A DNA stretch of 64,000 nucleotides, taken from NCBI RefSeq assembly GCF_022836495.1, contig NZ_BQXM01000002.1, forward strand, positions 186,001 to 250,000, written 5' to 3'. How positions within the stretch are numbered: the stretch's first letter is position 1; every line of letters begins with the position of its first letter. Shown piece by piece: positions 43,324-51,522 of this stretch. Source of the stretch: Desulforhabdus sp. TSK. Its GTDB lineage: Bacteria > Desulfobacterota > Syntrophobacteria > Syntrophobacterales > Syntrophobacteraceae. The notes beneath the pieces are model-generated. The model made no database searches and was not told the DNA's origin. It saw only the letters and a program-made list of their open reading frames with translations. The translations under genes and the position numbers were made by a program.

Positions 43324-43974
43324 ATGAACGATTCACAAAACCGAGAAGCAGACACCGGACCACCGGGAGATGTGACCGGCAGGGGAGGTCATAAGCCCGG
43401 GCCCAAGTGGTTTTCCAATAAAAAGGTGAAATGGGCGGCCATCGTCCTGGTGGTATGGTTTGTTCTGGCTGCGGTGGGGCCCTGCACCATCACCCATGAG
43501 TTCGGTCCCTATTACGGAAAAACCGTCGATGCGGAAACCGGGGAGCCCATAGAGGGGGCGGTTGTGCTGGTGGCGTTTTATACGGAGCTCTACACTCCTG
43601 CAGGGACCATGTCGCGATTTGTGGACGCGCTGGAAGTCCTGACCGATGCCAAGGGTGAATTCCATATTCCAGCCTACAGGGCGTGGGTTTTTAGAACTCC
43701 GCATAGGTGGAGCACTGATGCACGAGTCACAGTCTTTAAAGCAGGATATGGTAATTTCCCATGGCACAAAAATGTATCCCCTAAATTTATTCCCATGTAC
43801 ACAGCACCCCCGAAGGAATACCTCGTCATAAAGCTGCCGAAGCTCAGAACATTAGATGAAGCAAGGGAGAATTCGCGCGATTTGCCCACAACCCAAGTCC
43901 CTAGAGAAAAGATGAAAAAACTCTTTGAGCTGATTGAGCGTCAAAGATCTTCTGGATGGCGTTATTTTGATTAG
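43324..43974 (+). CDS. Membrane-anchored carboxypeptidase-regulatory-like protein, copy A
   Basis: A 216-residue protein: charged N-terminus, one membrane helix (WAAIVLVVWFVLAAVG, about 38-54), then PCTITHEFGPYYGKTVDA and ETGEPIEGAVVLVAFYTE, a beta-sandwich start like CarboxypepD_reg domains, with KGEFHIPAYR and VFKAGYG strands. The tail is helical. The start at 43324 is backed by comparison with copy B (46623): both have TTGGAGAAAGGA about 20 bases before the ATG and begin MN. It follows the surface protein by 73 bases. Role unknown; the domain would face the periplasm. Confidence 0.7.
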   Translation: MNDSQNREADTGPPGDVTGRGGHKPGPKWFSNKKVKWAAIVLVVWFVLAAVGPCTITHEFGPYYGKTVDAETGEPIEGAVVLVAFYTELYTPAGTMSRFVDALEVLTDAKGEFHIPAYRAWVFRTPHRWSTDARVTVFKAGYGNFPWHKNVSPKFIPMYTAPPKEYLVIKLPKLRTLDEARENSRDLPTTQVPREKMKKLFELIERQRSSGWRYFD

Positions 43975-43988
43975 TAAGGAGGGGACTA

Positions 43989-46124
43989 ATGAAAAACCAT
44001 TCAAGCATCTATTTTATGATTTTTATTTTTGGCCTCCTCATTGGGATACGGGCTGCCTCTGCTTATGATGATGAACAAGCACATCCGAAAATTAACAAGC
44101 TCGCAGTAGTAAATTCAAATATTTCTACAATAGTCCAAAATCAACTGGGAATGAGTGGTGGCGTTGATACGGTCCTCTTACAACCAACACTAACAGGCAT
44201 TCAGGCTATAACAGTATTGGAGTTGCTGGAACTGGGAGGAACGAAGGAGGATGCAGAAACTCGCTATATGAATCATTTTCATGATCCATTGAAGCCGTGG
44301 GAGATTGCAGGACTCGGTCTTCATAAATCCTCACTGCTTTGGGCGCAAGAATTTCTCTCTGGGAGCGGTCAGGGGTGTGAGCCAACTTCTGATGTTTACG
44401 AAGCAGACTTCAATGCTTATTCCTGGATTTCAGCAAAAAATTTTTACTATCAGGCTATTAAAACTGGATCCAATGCTCTATGGGCAAAGACCTTCCGAGC
44501 GTTGGGACAGGTCATGCATCTTTTGGCCGATAGCGCGGTACCTGCGCACGTGCGGAATGATCCCCATCTCGCGGATCCGTATGAAAAATGGGTAGCAAAT
44601 AACTTTGGCAATATTAAAGTTCCGACAGTCTATATCGACCCATCCATCTTCTCCCATGCCGTCACGAATCCATCCGCTTCCTGTCCCATATCCGCTCTAT
44701 GGGATCAGGATGTTTATACGGGGGCAAACCCTTCGGACGGATTCATCGGTTTGGCTGAGTTCACCAATGCGAATTTTTTGAGTGACGATACCATTTACAA
44801 GGATTATCCGCATCCAACACTGGCGGATACGGATTTTTCAGGATTCGATGCTTTAGAGCCTGAATCGGTGACGGGCGAAGATGGAAAAGCCGAGCAGAGG
44901 GCGTATGTGCATCGCACCGTCAACGGCAGATCGTATACCCTCGCGGCCTTTGGGTACCTGGCATATGACTGTTTCCAGGCAGGGGCATGTTACAGTCACC
45001 CGCCGCTCATTCGCGATGAAAGAGTCCACCGCGATTACGCCCAAGAGCTCCTCCCCCGCGCCATAGGCTACAATGCGGCCCTCCTCGAATACTTTTTCCG
45101 GGGAAAAATAGCTGTCATGCCTGGGGTAAATGGCATTTATACTCTGTATTCCACCCCAAACCATCCCGGCGTGCCCCTCAGCGAGGCGGGCTTTGATTCC
45201 ATCCGACTTCAGGCAAGCAACGACAGCCCTGAAGGAGAGGACATGACACATGGGACCATCGAGCTTGTGGTCAAATACAGGGTTGCTGCGGTCGACCCTT
45301 TCTTCACAGGCCCTGTGAAGACCACTGAAGCCTTTTCCTATATCGTTGCCCCGGAGAGTACCGGAAAGGTATCCATTCCTGACAATGAATTCGTCGAGCT
45401 GACATTCAACCTCCCACAGAAGCTCCCGATCTTTGCGACGGATGTTTACCTGTACGTTGTGTATAGAGGAAGACTCGGTGCGGAAGAGAACGCCGTGGCG
45501 ATGGGCTACAAGGATGCATCCGAGCCCACACCGTACGAATTCTATAACAATATGGACTACATCTGCATCAACGGCGCATGGAAGGCTGCAGGAAGCCAGG
45601 AAGCCATGCAGCTTGCGGATGCCGCCGGCAATGGCAATGGAGTTGTGGATGCGAATGAGTGGGATGTCTTTCCTCACAATGTGGATGGACTGAATGGTCG
45701 TTTTTTCCCCGATTACTTCACTGCTCTATATCCACCCCCGGCAGAGTTTGGCTTCGATGTCCTCGAACCCAAACAGGCCGGTCGGGTCTTCGTGATCGGC
45801 GATGAAACCGTCAGCTATGGATTGGCTTCCTTTACCTATAGCCCCACAAGTTCTTATGCGAGCGTCGATCATTGTCCTCATGGTTATTGGAGAGAATTGG
45901 CCCGGCATCGGCTTCCCACTGTAAAACGTCAGAAAGACGTCTATTACGATCCAGGGATTTGCAGGTCCTATGGTTTGACCGCCGTGCCGTGCGAAGTCGA
46001 TTGCTGGTCTGCCTTTTATAATTTCAGGGGAAAAGAGTATTGGGCGCTCAAATATTGTACTCTCTTGTTTCCCTACGGGGGCCCTCCCTGTTCATACAAG
46101 GAACTGCCGCCGGATGGTCTGTAA
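43989..46124 (+). CDS. Secreted zinc-dependent phospholipase C / P1 nuclease-like protein
   Basis: A 711-residue exported protein with signal peptide (IYFMIFIFGLLIGIRAASA). Residues 26-390 have the metal ligands of the zinc phospholipase C/S1-P1 nuclease fold: His32 in AHPKINKLAV, YMNHFHDPLKPWE (His96/98), and HLLADSAVPAH with His177, Asp181 and His187. A C-terminal half of about 320 residues (beta-rich, with the Ca-site-like DAAGNGNGVVDANEWD and ten or more cysteines near the end) is unlike the family. GGAGGG precedes the ATG, and it starts 14 bases after copy A. Probably hydrolyses phospholipid or nucleic acid outside the cell. Confidence 0.75.
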   Translation: MKNHSSIYFMIFIFGLLIGIRAASAYDDEQAHPKINKLAVVNSNISTIVQNQLGMSGGVDTVLLQPTLTGIQAITVLELLELGGTKEDAETRYMNHFHDPLKPWEIAGLGLHKSSLLWAQEFLSGSGQGCEPTSDVYEADFNAYSWISAKNFYYQAIKTGSNALWAKTFRALGQVMHLLADSAVPAHVRNDPHLADPYEKWVANNFGNIKVPTVYIDPSIFSHAVTNPSASCPISALWDQDVYTGANPSDGFIGLAEFTNANFLSDDTIYKDYPHPTLADTDFSGFDALEPESVTGEDGKAEQRAYVHRTVNGRSYTLAAFGYLAYDCFQAGACYSHPPLIRDERVHRDYAQELLPRAIGYNAALLEYFFRGKIAVMPGVNGIYTLYSTPNHPGVPLSEAGFDSIRLQASNDSPEGEDMTHGTIELVVKYRVAAVDPFFTGPVKTTEAFSYIVAPESTGKVSIPDNEFVELTFNLPQKLPIFATDVYLYVVYRGRLGAEENAVAMGYKDASEPTPYEFYNNMDYICINGAWKAAGSQEAMQLADAAGNGNGVVDANEWDVFPHNVDGLNGRFFPDYFTALYPPPAEFGFDVLEPKQAGRVFVIGDETVSYGLASFTYSPTSSYASVDHCPHGYWRELARHRLPTVKRQKDVYYDPGICRSYGLTAVPCEVDCWSAFYNFRGKEYWALKYCTLLFPYGGPPCSYKELPPDGL

Positions 46125-46249
46125 GCTGCTCCGAGCAGATCTCGTCGCTCTTTGATGCGAAAAGGGTAGGACTAAACGCCACGCCGGTCTCACGACTTCA
46201 GCGCCTGAAGGTGAGTGAAGTCGGCAGAGGATCGAGAAAGGACGAAGCG

Positions 46250-46546
46250 ATGCAAAAGTTCATGGCCATCTTGATACTGATCCTTCTCAATGTTTCTGCT
46301 CCCGCCTGGGGGGAACGGATCACCGTGCGTCGTATAAAAGAAAGCCCAAGGGAAGCGATTCTCGTGGGCACTGAAACCGGCGCCGAAAAGCACGTGAGGG
46401 AGGGAGATCGTGTGAACGGATCCATCGTTCACGAGATCCGCTGCTCCCATGTCACTTTTGTAACACCTTTAAGCGCGCGTCAGGCCATGTCAGTCAAATT
46501 TCCCATGATGGACGAAAATTTCTTTGCGTTGACGCCGCAATTCTAA
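46250..46546 (+). CDS. Small periplasmic protein, PilP/GspC-like
   Basis: A 98-residue protein with a signal peptide (MQKFMAILILILLNVSAPAWG) and a single beta domain: REAILVGTETGAEKHVREGDRVNGSIVHEI. The order of strand, EGD, turn, and I-x-x-I resembles the HR domain of GspC and PilP that links inner-membrane parts of secretion or pilus machines to the outer membrane secretin. AAAGGA precedes the ATG. It lies between the lipase-like gene and copy B in the same orientation, so an accessory export role is plausible. Confidence 0.55.
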   Translation: MQKFMAILILILLNVSAPAWGERITVRRIKESPREAILVGTETGAEKHVREGDRVNGSIVHEIRCSHVTFVTPLSARQAMSVKFPMMDENFFALTPQF

Positions 46547-46622
46547 TGGGAAGCAGGGCGGGAAGCTTATGGGGAGGCTGTCTGGTGAGGAGAAAAAGGC
46601 TTTGGAGAAAGGAAATTCAGAA

Positions 46623-47327
46623 ATGAACGGCTTACAGGAATCCCGAAATACCGCCACCGAAACACCGAAAAAGTATCCAGCTCTCAACATCGAGACGCTC
46701 CGGCGGACATGGAGCTCCAATAGAACCGCTCGCAAGATGGCGACAATCCTCTCCGCCCTGGTCATTCTCGCAGTCGTCGGACCCTGCACCATCACTCATC
46801 GGTTCGGTCCCTATTACGGGAAAACCGTCGATGCGGATACAGGCCTGCCTATCGAGGGAGGGGTGGTACTGGCTTCATTTTATACGGAGGCGTACACTCT
46901 TGGGGGAACGAGACCGAAATTTGTGGATGCGCTGGAGGTCATGACCGATGCCAGGGGTGAGTTCCAGATTCCTGCTCAGAGGGTGTGGGCTTTTAGAGCG
47001 CCCCACAGGTGGGATGTTCATCCGGACTTTGTCATATTCAAGCCGGGATATGGGAGCTTTCCCAGGCACAAAGGAGTGAGTCCGAAGTTTAGTCCAGGAG
47101 ATACCCTGCCTCCTGATCAACATGTCGTCATGAAGCTGCCCAGGCTGAATACGCCGGATGAAATGAAGGGAAATTCACGTTCCTTGCTGCCCAGCGACGT
47201 TCCACCCGAAAAAATGCAAACACTTGCGAAAATGGTTAAAGACACTCCCGCGGTTTCCCGCGCCACTGTAGTACTTCCTGGGATCCCGCCTGAATGTGCT
47301 ACTCCCCTTATTCCCGGATCCAAATAG
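46623..47327 (+). CDS. Membrane-anchored carboxypeptidase-regulatory-like protein, copy B
   Basis: A 234-residue paralogue of copy A (43324): membrane helix TILSALVILAVVG (about 40-55), GPCTITHRFGPYYGKTVDAD, GLPIEGGVVLASFYTEAYT, KFVDALEVMTDARGEFQIPA and GYGSFPRHKGVSPKFSPGD align without large gaps; the tail is longer and proline-rich. The ATG at 46623 is preferred for its match to copy A; 46569 is an in-frame alternative. It ends the plus-strand module before a bidirectional terminator. Confidence 0.7.
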   Translation: MNGLQESRNTATETPKKYPALNIETLRRTWSSNRTARKMATILSALVILAVVGPCTITHRFGPYYGKTVDADTGLPIEGGVVLASFYTEAYTLGGTRPKFVDALEVMTDARGEFQIPAQRVWAFRAPHRWDVHPDFVIFKPGYGSFPRHKGVSPKFSPGDTLPPDQHVVMKLPRLNTPDEMKGNSRSLLPSDVPPEKMQTLAKMVKDTPAVSRATVVLPGIPPECATPLIPGSK

Positions 47328-47419
47328 GGGTGCAGGGTGGGGCAACAAAGCTCGCCTCACCTTTTTTCTTCGTGGATGATGCCAAACCTGCAATTCTTTG
47401 GGGGGCTATTTTTGCCAAT

Positions 47420-47449
47420 CCGTCACCCTGGAATTGGGCAGGGTGACGG
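47420..47449. terminator. Bidirectional terminator-like hairpin
   Basis: CCGTCACCCTG (47420-47430) and CAGGGTGACGG (47439-47449) form an 11-bp perfect stem with an eight-base loop between two convergent genes. An A/T-rich flank (TATTTTTGCC) lies on the left, favouring the minus-strand transcript; the hairpin would serve both. Confidence 0.55.
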
Positions 47450-47480
47450 ACGGTGCCGATCCGGGGAAAGATGAGCGCGT

Positions 47481-47837
47481 CTACCTCAGGCAATAGACAC
47501 TGTGGCTGGGAGCGGTTTTAAAATAGGCTCTGATGAGGAAAAAATCCATCGCAGGGGGGGATGCGGGAACCTCTTCTTTCATCATGGCGGTGACGAGCTC
47601 TTCACGATGATCGCGGTAATATTCAGCCTGACGGGAAGCAATTTTGCCGTCGCACAACAAGTTGGCGGAGGTACATGCCTCAGCCAGTTTTGCCTGCGAT
47701 TCACATTTTTCGATGCGCTTATCGATGTAAGCCCGATAAGAGCTCTCGGCAACGGTGTCACCAGCCCAGGCGATGGAAAGATGCAGCCCCATGCCCACCA
47801 CACCTAAAACGATCAAAAAAATTGCCAGCTTTTTCAT
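47481..47837 (-). CDS. Small exported hypothetical protein
   Basis: A 118-residue protein with a clear signal peptide (MKKLAIFLIVLGVVGMGLHL to IAWA) and a helical periplasmic part with five cysteines (KRIEKCESQAKLAEACTSAN, LLCDG, and a final VYCLR). AGGGGAA precedes the ATG at 47835-47837. No family recognised. The frame to 47966 is an unsupported extension. Confidence 0.6.
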   Translation of the reverse strand: MKKLAIFLIVLGVVGMGLHLSIAWAGDTVAESSYRAYIDKRIEKCESQAKLAEACTSANLLCDGKIASRQAEYYRDHREELVTAMMKEEVPASPPAMDFFLIRAYFKTAPSHSVYCLR

Positions 47838-48542
47838 GATGTTCCCCTTTTTGCTCATCATCGTAGACCATTCACATCCGAATTTTACTGTATCTCTCTG
47901 ATAGTTTCTTCGGCGCTGACCGAAGCACTGCTGTTCCTGGATGGGTGTCCGCATCATGCTCATCAACGCAGCCGGCCATGTGCCGATCTCGTGATCGAGG
48001 ACTCAGGCTCCCCGGAGCTTTGCGTTGGACCGATCGCTGCCTGTGGCGTTACAAAGCAGTCTGGCATCGCGCGCCATTGCTTTGAAGTCGAGGAAATCTT
48101 CCCGAGAGTGCAGATGGATCAGGGCCAACGAGACATTGCAGAAGAGGATCTGGCGCACAGGGTTCCGCTGCCGACGAGCTCTCGATGCGTGTGTGGACTC
48201 GGAGATCGATCGGCACGGTGAAGTAATCTTAAAATGTTGTGCATTTTTGTCAAGAGGAAAGGTATATTGTGATTCTTTTCTCTAAATCCTCATAAAGCTA
48301 AGAGCCGAGCCGAGTTGCGGCAGGAGAAACGCATGCTGGAATGGGAAGCGCGAGGAAATAGCGCGGGTGTGGGCATGGGACGCCGCCGATTCACCGGCTG
48401 CTGTCCAAACCGCGTGGAGCATCCGATAAGGTGCAGAATTTTCTTGAAGTTAGGCAGGGCTGGACGGGTGCACCCACCCTGCAGGGTGCCTCATGGGAAG
48501 GCGTGGCAGGGTGGGAGCGATTTTGGGTGAGACTTGGATGGT
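47838..48542. other. Long intergenic stretch, nothing recognised
   Basis: 705 bases with short unsupported frames on the plus strand only. Around 48225-48300 it is AT-rich and likely to hold promoters. Near 48470-48500 short direct and inverted GCAGGGTG units occur close to the end of the RACo-like gene, possibly its terminator. No RNA gene was recognised. Confidence 0.35.
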
Positions 48543-50510
48543 CTACTGAGCAGGACTCTCTCGGCGCGGCAGGGCCTTGCGGCTGCTCATCCGTGCCTTG
48601 AGCTTGGGAAAGAGGCCGAGGTCCGTGTGCGGGAGAAAAAGCGATGCCACGTAACGGTTCATGTAGGATCGCGTTTCGGACAATTCGAAATTGGTCATCT
48701 TTTTGGTCACTTCCACGACATCTCTGCGGAGCCGGTTGGTGAGGGCGCTCATTTTACAGCCCATGAGAGACCCATTGCCGATGTAGGTGATTTTCCCGGG
48801 GTCCATTTCCGGCAGAAGCCCGATCACCATGGCCTTTTCCAAATCGATGTAACTGCCGAAGCCTCCCGCGAGCACAATTTTGTCGACGTCGTCCAGGGAC
48901 AGCCCCACCTCTTCCAGCAGGGTCTGGTAGCCGCTGAAAATGGCGCCCTTGGCGCGAATGAGGTTGTCGATGTCGTCTTCACTGAGGGTGATGTCCCGGT
49001 CGATCTGGGTTTCTTCGGCTCGCGCGAGGACGTATTCCCGCCGACCCTCGTTTTCGCGAATGCGGTCGGTGTTCAGGTTGACATGGAATTTCCCCAGGTT
49101 GTCGATGACGCCCAATTCGAACAGCGTGGCCACCATGGTGATGAGCCCCGATCCGCAGATGCCTTTGGGGCGGACGTTCCCGATGGTGATGAGCATGGGC
49201 TCCAGGGTGACCGGGTCGATGGAAAAGTCCTCGATGGCTCCCTTCGAGGCGCGCATGCCGAACTTGATGCCTCCGCCTTCGAAGGCGGGACCGGCCGAAC
49301 AGGCGGCACAGGCAAACCAATCCCTGTTTCCCACGACGATTTCGGCATTGGTGCCGATGTCTATGAACAGTGTCACTTCATCGCTTCGGTAAAGTCCTGC
49401 TCCCATCACCCCTGCGACGATGTCGCCTCCCACATAGCTCGAAATGGCGGGATAAACCAGTGCCGTGACGTGGTCGTTCAACTCCATGCCCAGGCTCATG
49501 GCGCTGATGGGAGGATACAGCGTAGCAGCCGGAACGTAAGGCGAATAGCGAATGTAACGGGGATTGATCTTGAGCAGCAACTGGGTCATGGTGGTGTTGC
49601 CCGCCAGGGTGATGCTCGATATTTCCTCGGGGTCGACCTGCGCCTTGGCCACGATGCGGCGAATGATGGTGTTGATGGTTCCGATGACGACGTCGTGGAG
49701 CTTCTCCAGCCCACCCGGCTTTTCCGCAAAGACAATGCGGCTGAGCACATCTTCTCCATAGCTGATTTGACCGTTGAATTCCCCATGCTGGGAGAGCACT
49801 TCCCCGGTCAGAAGGTCGATCAACTGGCCGTAGACCGTGGTGGTGCCGATGTCCATGGCGATGGCGAAGTTGCGTGCGGTTGTATCCCCCGGTTCAACAT
49901 GGATGATGTGGGACTTGCGTCCCGGGTGCACCGGCCGTGCGAGAGTCACCGTCACCTTGTAGCCGCCGGCGCGCAGAATGTCCGGAATCTTGCGGATGAC
50001 CGGCAGTCGGGCCACGAGTCGATGCTCGTTGAATTTGAGCTTGAGGAAGTTGATGATTCGGGTGACATCCGGCTGACGATCCTGGTCGCTGGGGGCAGGG
50101 AGGTCCAGGTAGCGTTTTTCTATGGGAGGAATGAAAAGCCCCTGTTCCTTCAGTTCCTCGAAGTCCACCTCATGTATACGGGCGGTTTTACGTGGGGTCG
50201 CCATCTTGTTGAGGACACTGGCATCGATTTCGGATTCGACGGGAATGCGCACCACCAGGTCACTTCGGACCGTGCTTTGGCAGGCCAGGCGGTATCCCTT
50301 CGCCACGTCCTCCGCGCTCAGCTTTTCCGTGATGCCGCCTTCGATCTCTCCGCTTTCGATGAGCACGCGGCACTTGCCGCAAACCCCGGCCCCACCGCAA
50401 GATGCATTGATATGGACACCGGCTTCCATGGCTGTTCGGATGAGGTTGGCCCCATCGGCCACCGTCACCGACTTGTTATAGGGTGCAAAGACCACCTTGC
50501 GTTCGCTCAT
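48543..50510 (-). CDS. RACo-like ferredoxin/ASKHA ATPase (corrinoid activation)
   Basis: A 655-residue protein. The N-terminal 2Fe-2S ferredoxin domain has Cys38, Cys44, Cys47 (SCGGAGVCGKC) and Cys77 (RLACQ). A linker follows, then an actin-like ASKHA domain (DUF4445) with AMDIGTTTVYGQLID, LAGNTTMTQLLL, IDIGTNAEIVVGN, CSAGPAFEGGGI and VLAGGFGSYID. The layout is that of RACo proteins, which use ATP to reduce inactive cob(II)amide of corrinoid proteins to cob(I)amide. No methyltransferase or corrinoid protein is adjacent. AAGGATA precedes the ATG. Full length, no defect. Confidence 0.88.
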   Translation of the reverse strand: MSERKVVFAPYNKSVTVADGANLIRTAMEAGVHINASCGGAGVCGKCRVLIESGEIEGGITEKLSAEDVAKGYRLACQSTVRSDLVVRIPVESEIDASVLNKMATPRKTARIHEVDFEELKEQGLFIPPIEKRYLDLPAPSDQDRQPDVTRIINFLKLKFNEHRLVARLPVIRKIPDILRAGGYKVTVTLARPVHPGRKSHIIHVEPGDTTARNFAIAMDIGTTTVYGQLIDLLTGEVLSQHGEFNGQISYGEDVLSRIVFAEKPGGLEKLHDVVIGTINTIIRRIVAKAQVDPEEISSITLAGNTTMTQLLLKINPRYIRYSPYVPAATLYPPISAMSLGMELNDHVTALVYPAISSYVGGDIVAGVMGAGLYRSDEVTLFIDIGTNAEIVVGNRDWFACAACSAGPAFEGGGIKFGMRASKGAIEDFSIDPVTLEPMLITIGNVRPKGICGSGLITMVATLFELGVIDNLGKFHVNLNTDRIRENEGRREYVLARAEETQIDRDITLSEDDIDNLIRAKGAIFSGYQTLLEEVGLSLDDVDKIVLAGGFGSYIDLEKAMVIGLLPEMDPGKITYIGNGSLMGCKMSALTNRLRRDVVEVTKKMTNFELSETRSYMNRYVASLFLPHTDLGLFPKLKARMSSRKALPRRESPAQ

Positions 50511-50861
50511 TGAGAATATCCTTTCCGGTTGACTTCACATTCATGGTGGAATGTGTCAGAATCAGCCGCTGGAGATGCCAACCCTTTTTCATGTGGAAGG
50601 TTTCGCACGGCAGCGCCATATTTCATGTCCCCTTGCCTTCCCTTTGAAATGGCAGGTTTATCCGAAAGATTTCCACCTGACGGGTTCATGAAAAAGTGAT
50701 TTTTATAGTAGTATTTAAACCAAATTGGATTCAGATGCACCAGCAATCTCGAAAAGTTGCTTTAAATTCGGAATTTAGTATTGAGTTTCCATTTGCTTCC
50801 GGGCTCGTTCTTCGCCCAGGAGATTCGCTGATTTCTTAGAAACCTTGCAGGGATGTAAGTT
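50511..50861. other. Divergent promoter region
   Basis: 351 bases between the RACo-like gene (minus) and the exonuclease (plus). AT-rich around 50690-50770 (TTTTTATAGTAGTATTTAAA) where promoters are likely. No gene or specific operator recognised. Confidence 0.35.
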
Positions 50862-51407
50862 ATGACGCCAAGGGAAGTTCTGCCTCCCAGGGATTTTGTC
50901 GCCATCGATTTTGAAACGGCCTCCCATGAGCGCGACAGCGCCTGTGCCGTTGCCCTTGTAAAAGTCGAGAACTGCAGGATCACCCACCGGGTATTCCATC
51001 TCATTCGGCCGCCTCGCAGGGACTTCGTCTTCACCCATATCCACGGCATCACCTGGAGGGATGTGGCGGACAAGCCGACCTTCGGCCAGCTCTGGCCCTC
51101 CCTGGACAAACTCTGCCGTGAGGCGGGGATGCTGGCCGCTCACAATGCTTCCTTCGACCGTTCCGTCCTGAATGCCTGCTGTATGACCTACGGACTGATG
51201 CAGCCTCGAACCCCTTTCCTCTGCACCGTCAGGCTGGCCCGGCAGGTCTGGAACCTGCACCCCACCAAACTTCCCGATGTCTGCAGATACCTGGGAATCG
51301 CCTTGAATCACCATGACGCCGCCTCCGATGCCGAGGCCTGCGCTCAAATTGTCATCGCCGCGGGCGAAAAGAATGGCGAGACAAACGGGTTCAAGGCGGG
51401 GTCCTGA
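50862..51407 (+). CDS. DEDDh 3'-5' exonuclease (DnaQ-like)
   Basis: A 181-residue exonuclease domain protein. Exo I: VAIDFETAS with Asp16 and Glu18; Exo II: LAAHNASFDRSVL; Exo III: HHDAASDAEACAQI with the catalytic His and Asp. It is the size of a stand-alone proofreading-type nuclease (PolC/DnaQ epsilon fold), acting on single-stranded 3' ends. FTHIHGITWRDVADKPTF matches the family loop. The ribosome site is weak (AGGGATG region). It is convergent with the sigma-region-4-like gene. Confidence 0.9.
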   Translation: MTPREVLPPRDFVAIDFETASHERDSACAVALVKVENCRITHRVFHLIRPPRRDFVFTHIHGITWRDVADKPTFGQLWPSLDKLCREAGMLAAHNASFDRSVLNACCMTYGLMQPRTPFLCTVRLARQVWNLHPTKLPDVCRYLGIALNHHDAASDAEACAQIVIAAGEKNGETNGFKAGS

Positions 51408-51522
51408 CTTCTTGAAGATCCTGTCGCACAATGACAGAATCGCGCCGCCCACTCCCCCAGAATGCTGCAGGAGGGTCTTTCTGCCGCGGTGAAACGGAAA
51501 ATGCCGCCACCCATGGCTGCGC

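Noticed and set aside
48534-50513. 659-residue plus-strand frame opposite the RACo-like gene
   Set aside because: Exact antisense of a gene with all family motifs; no independent support.
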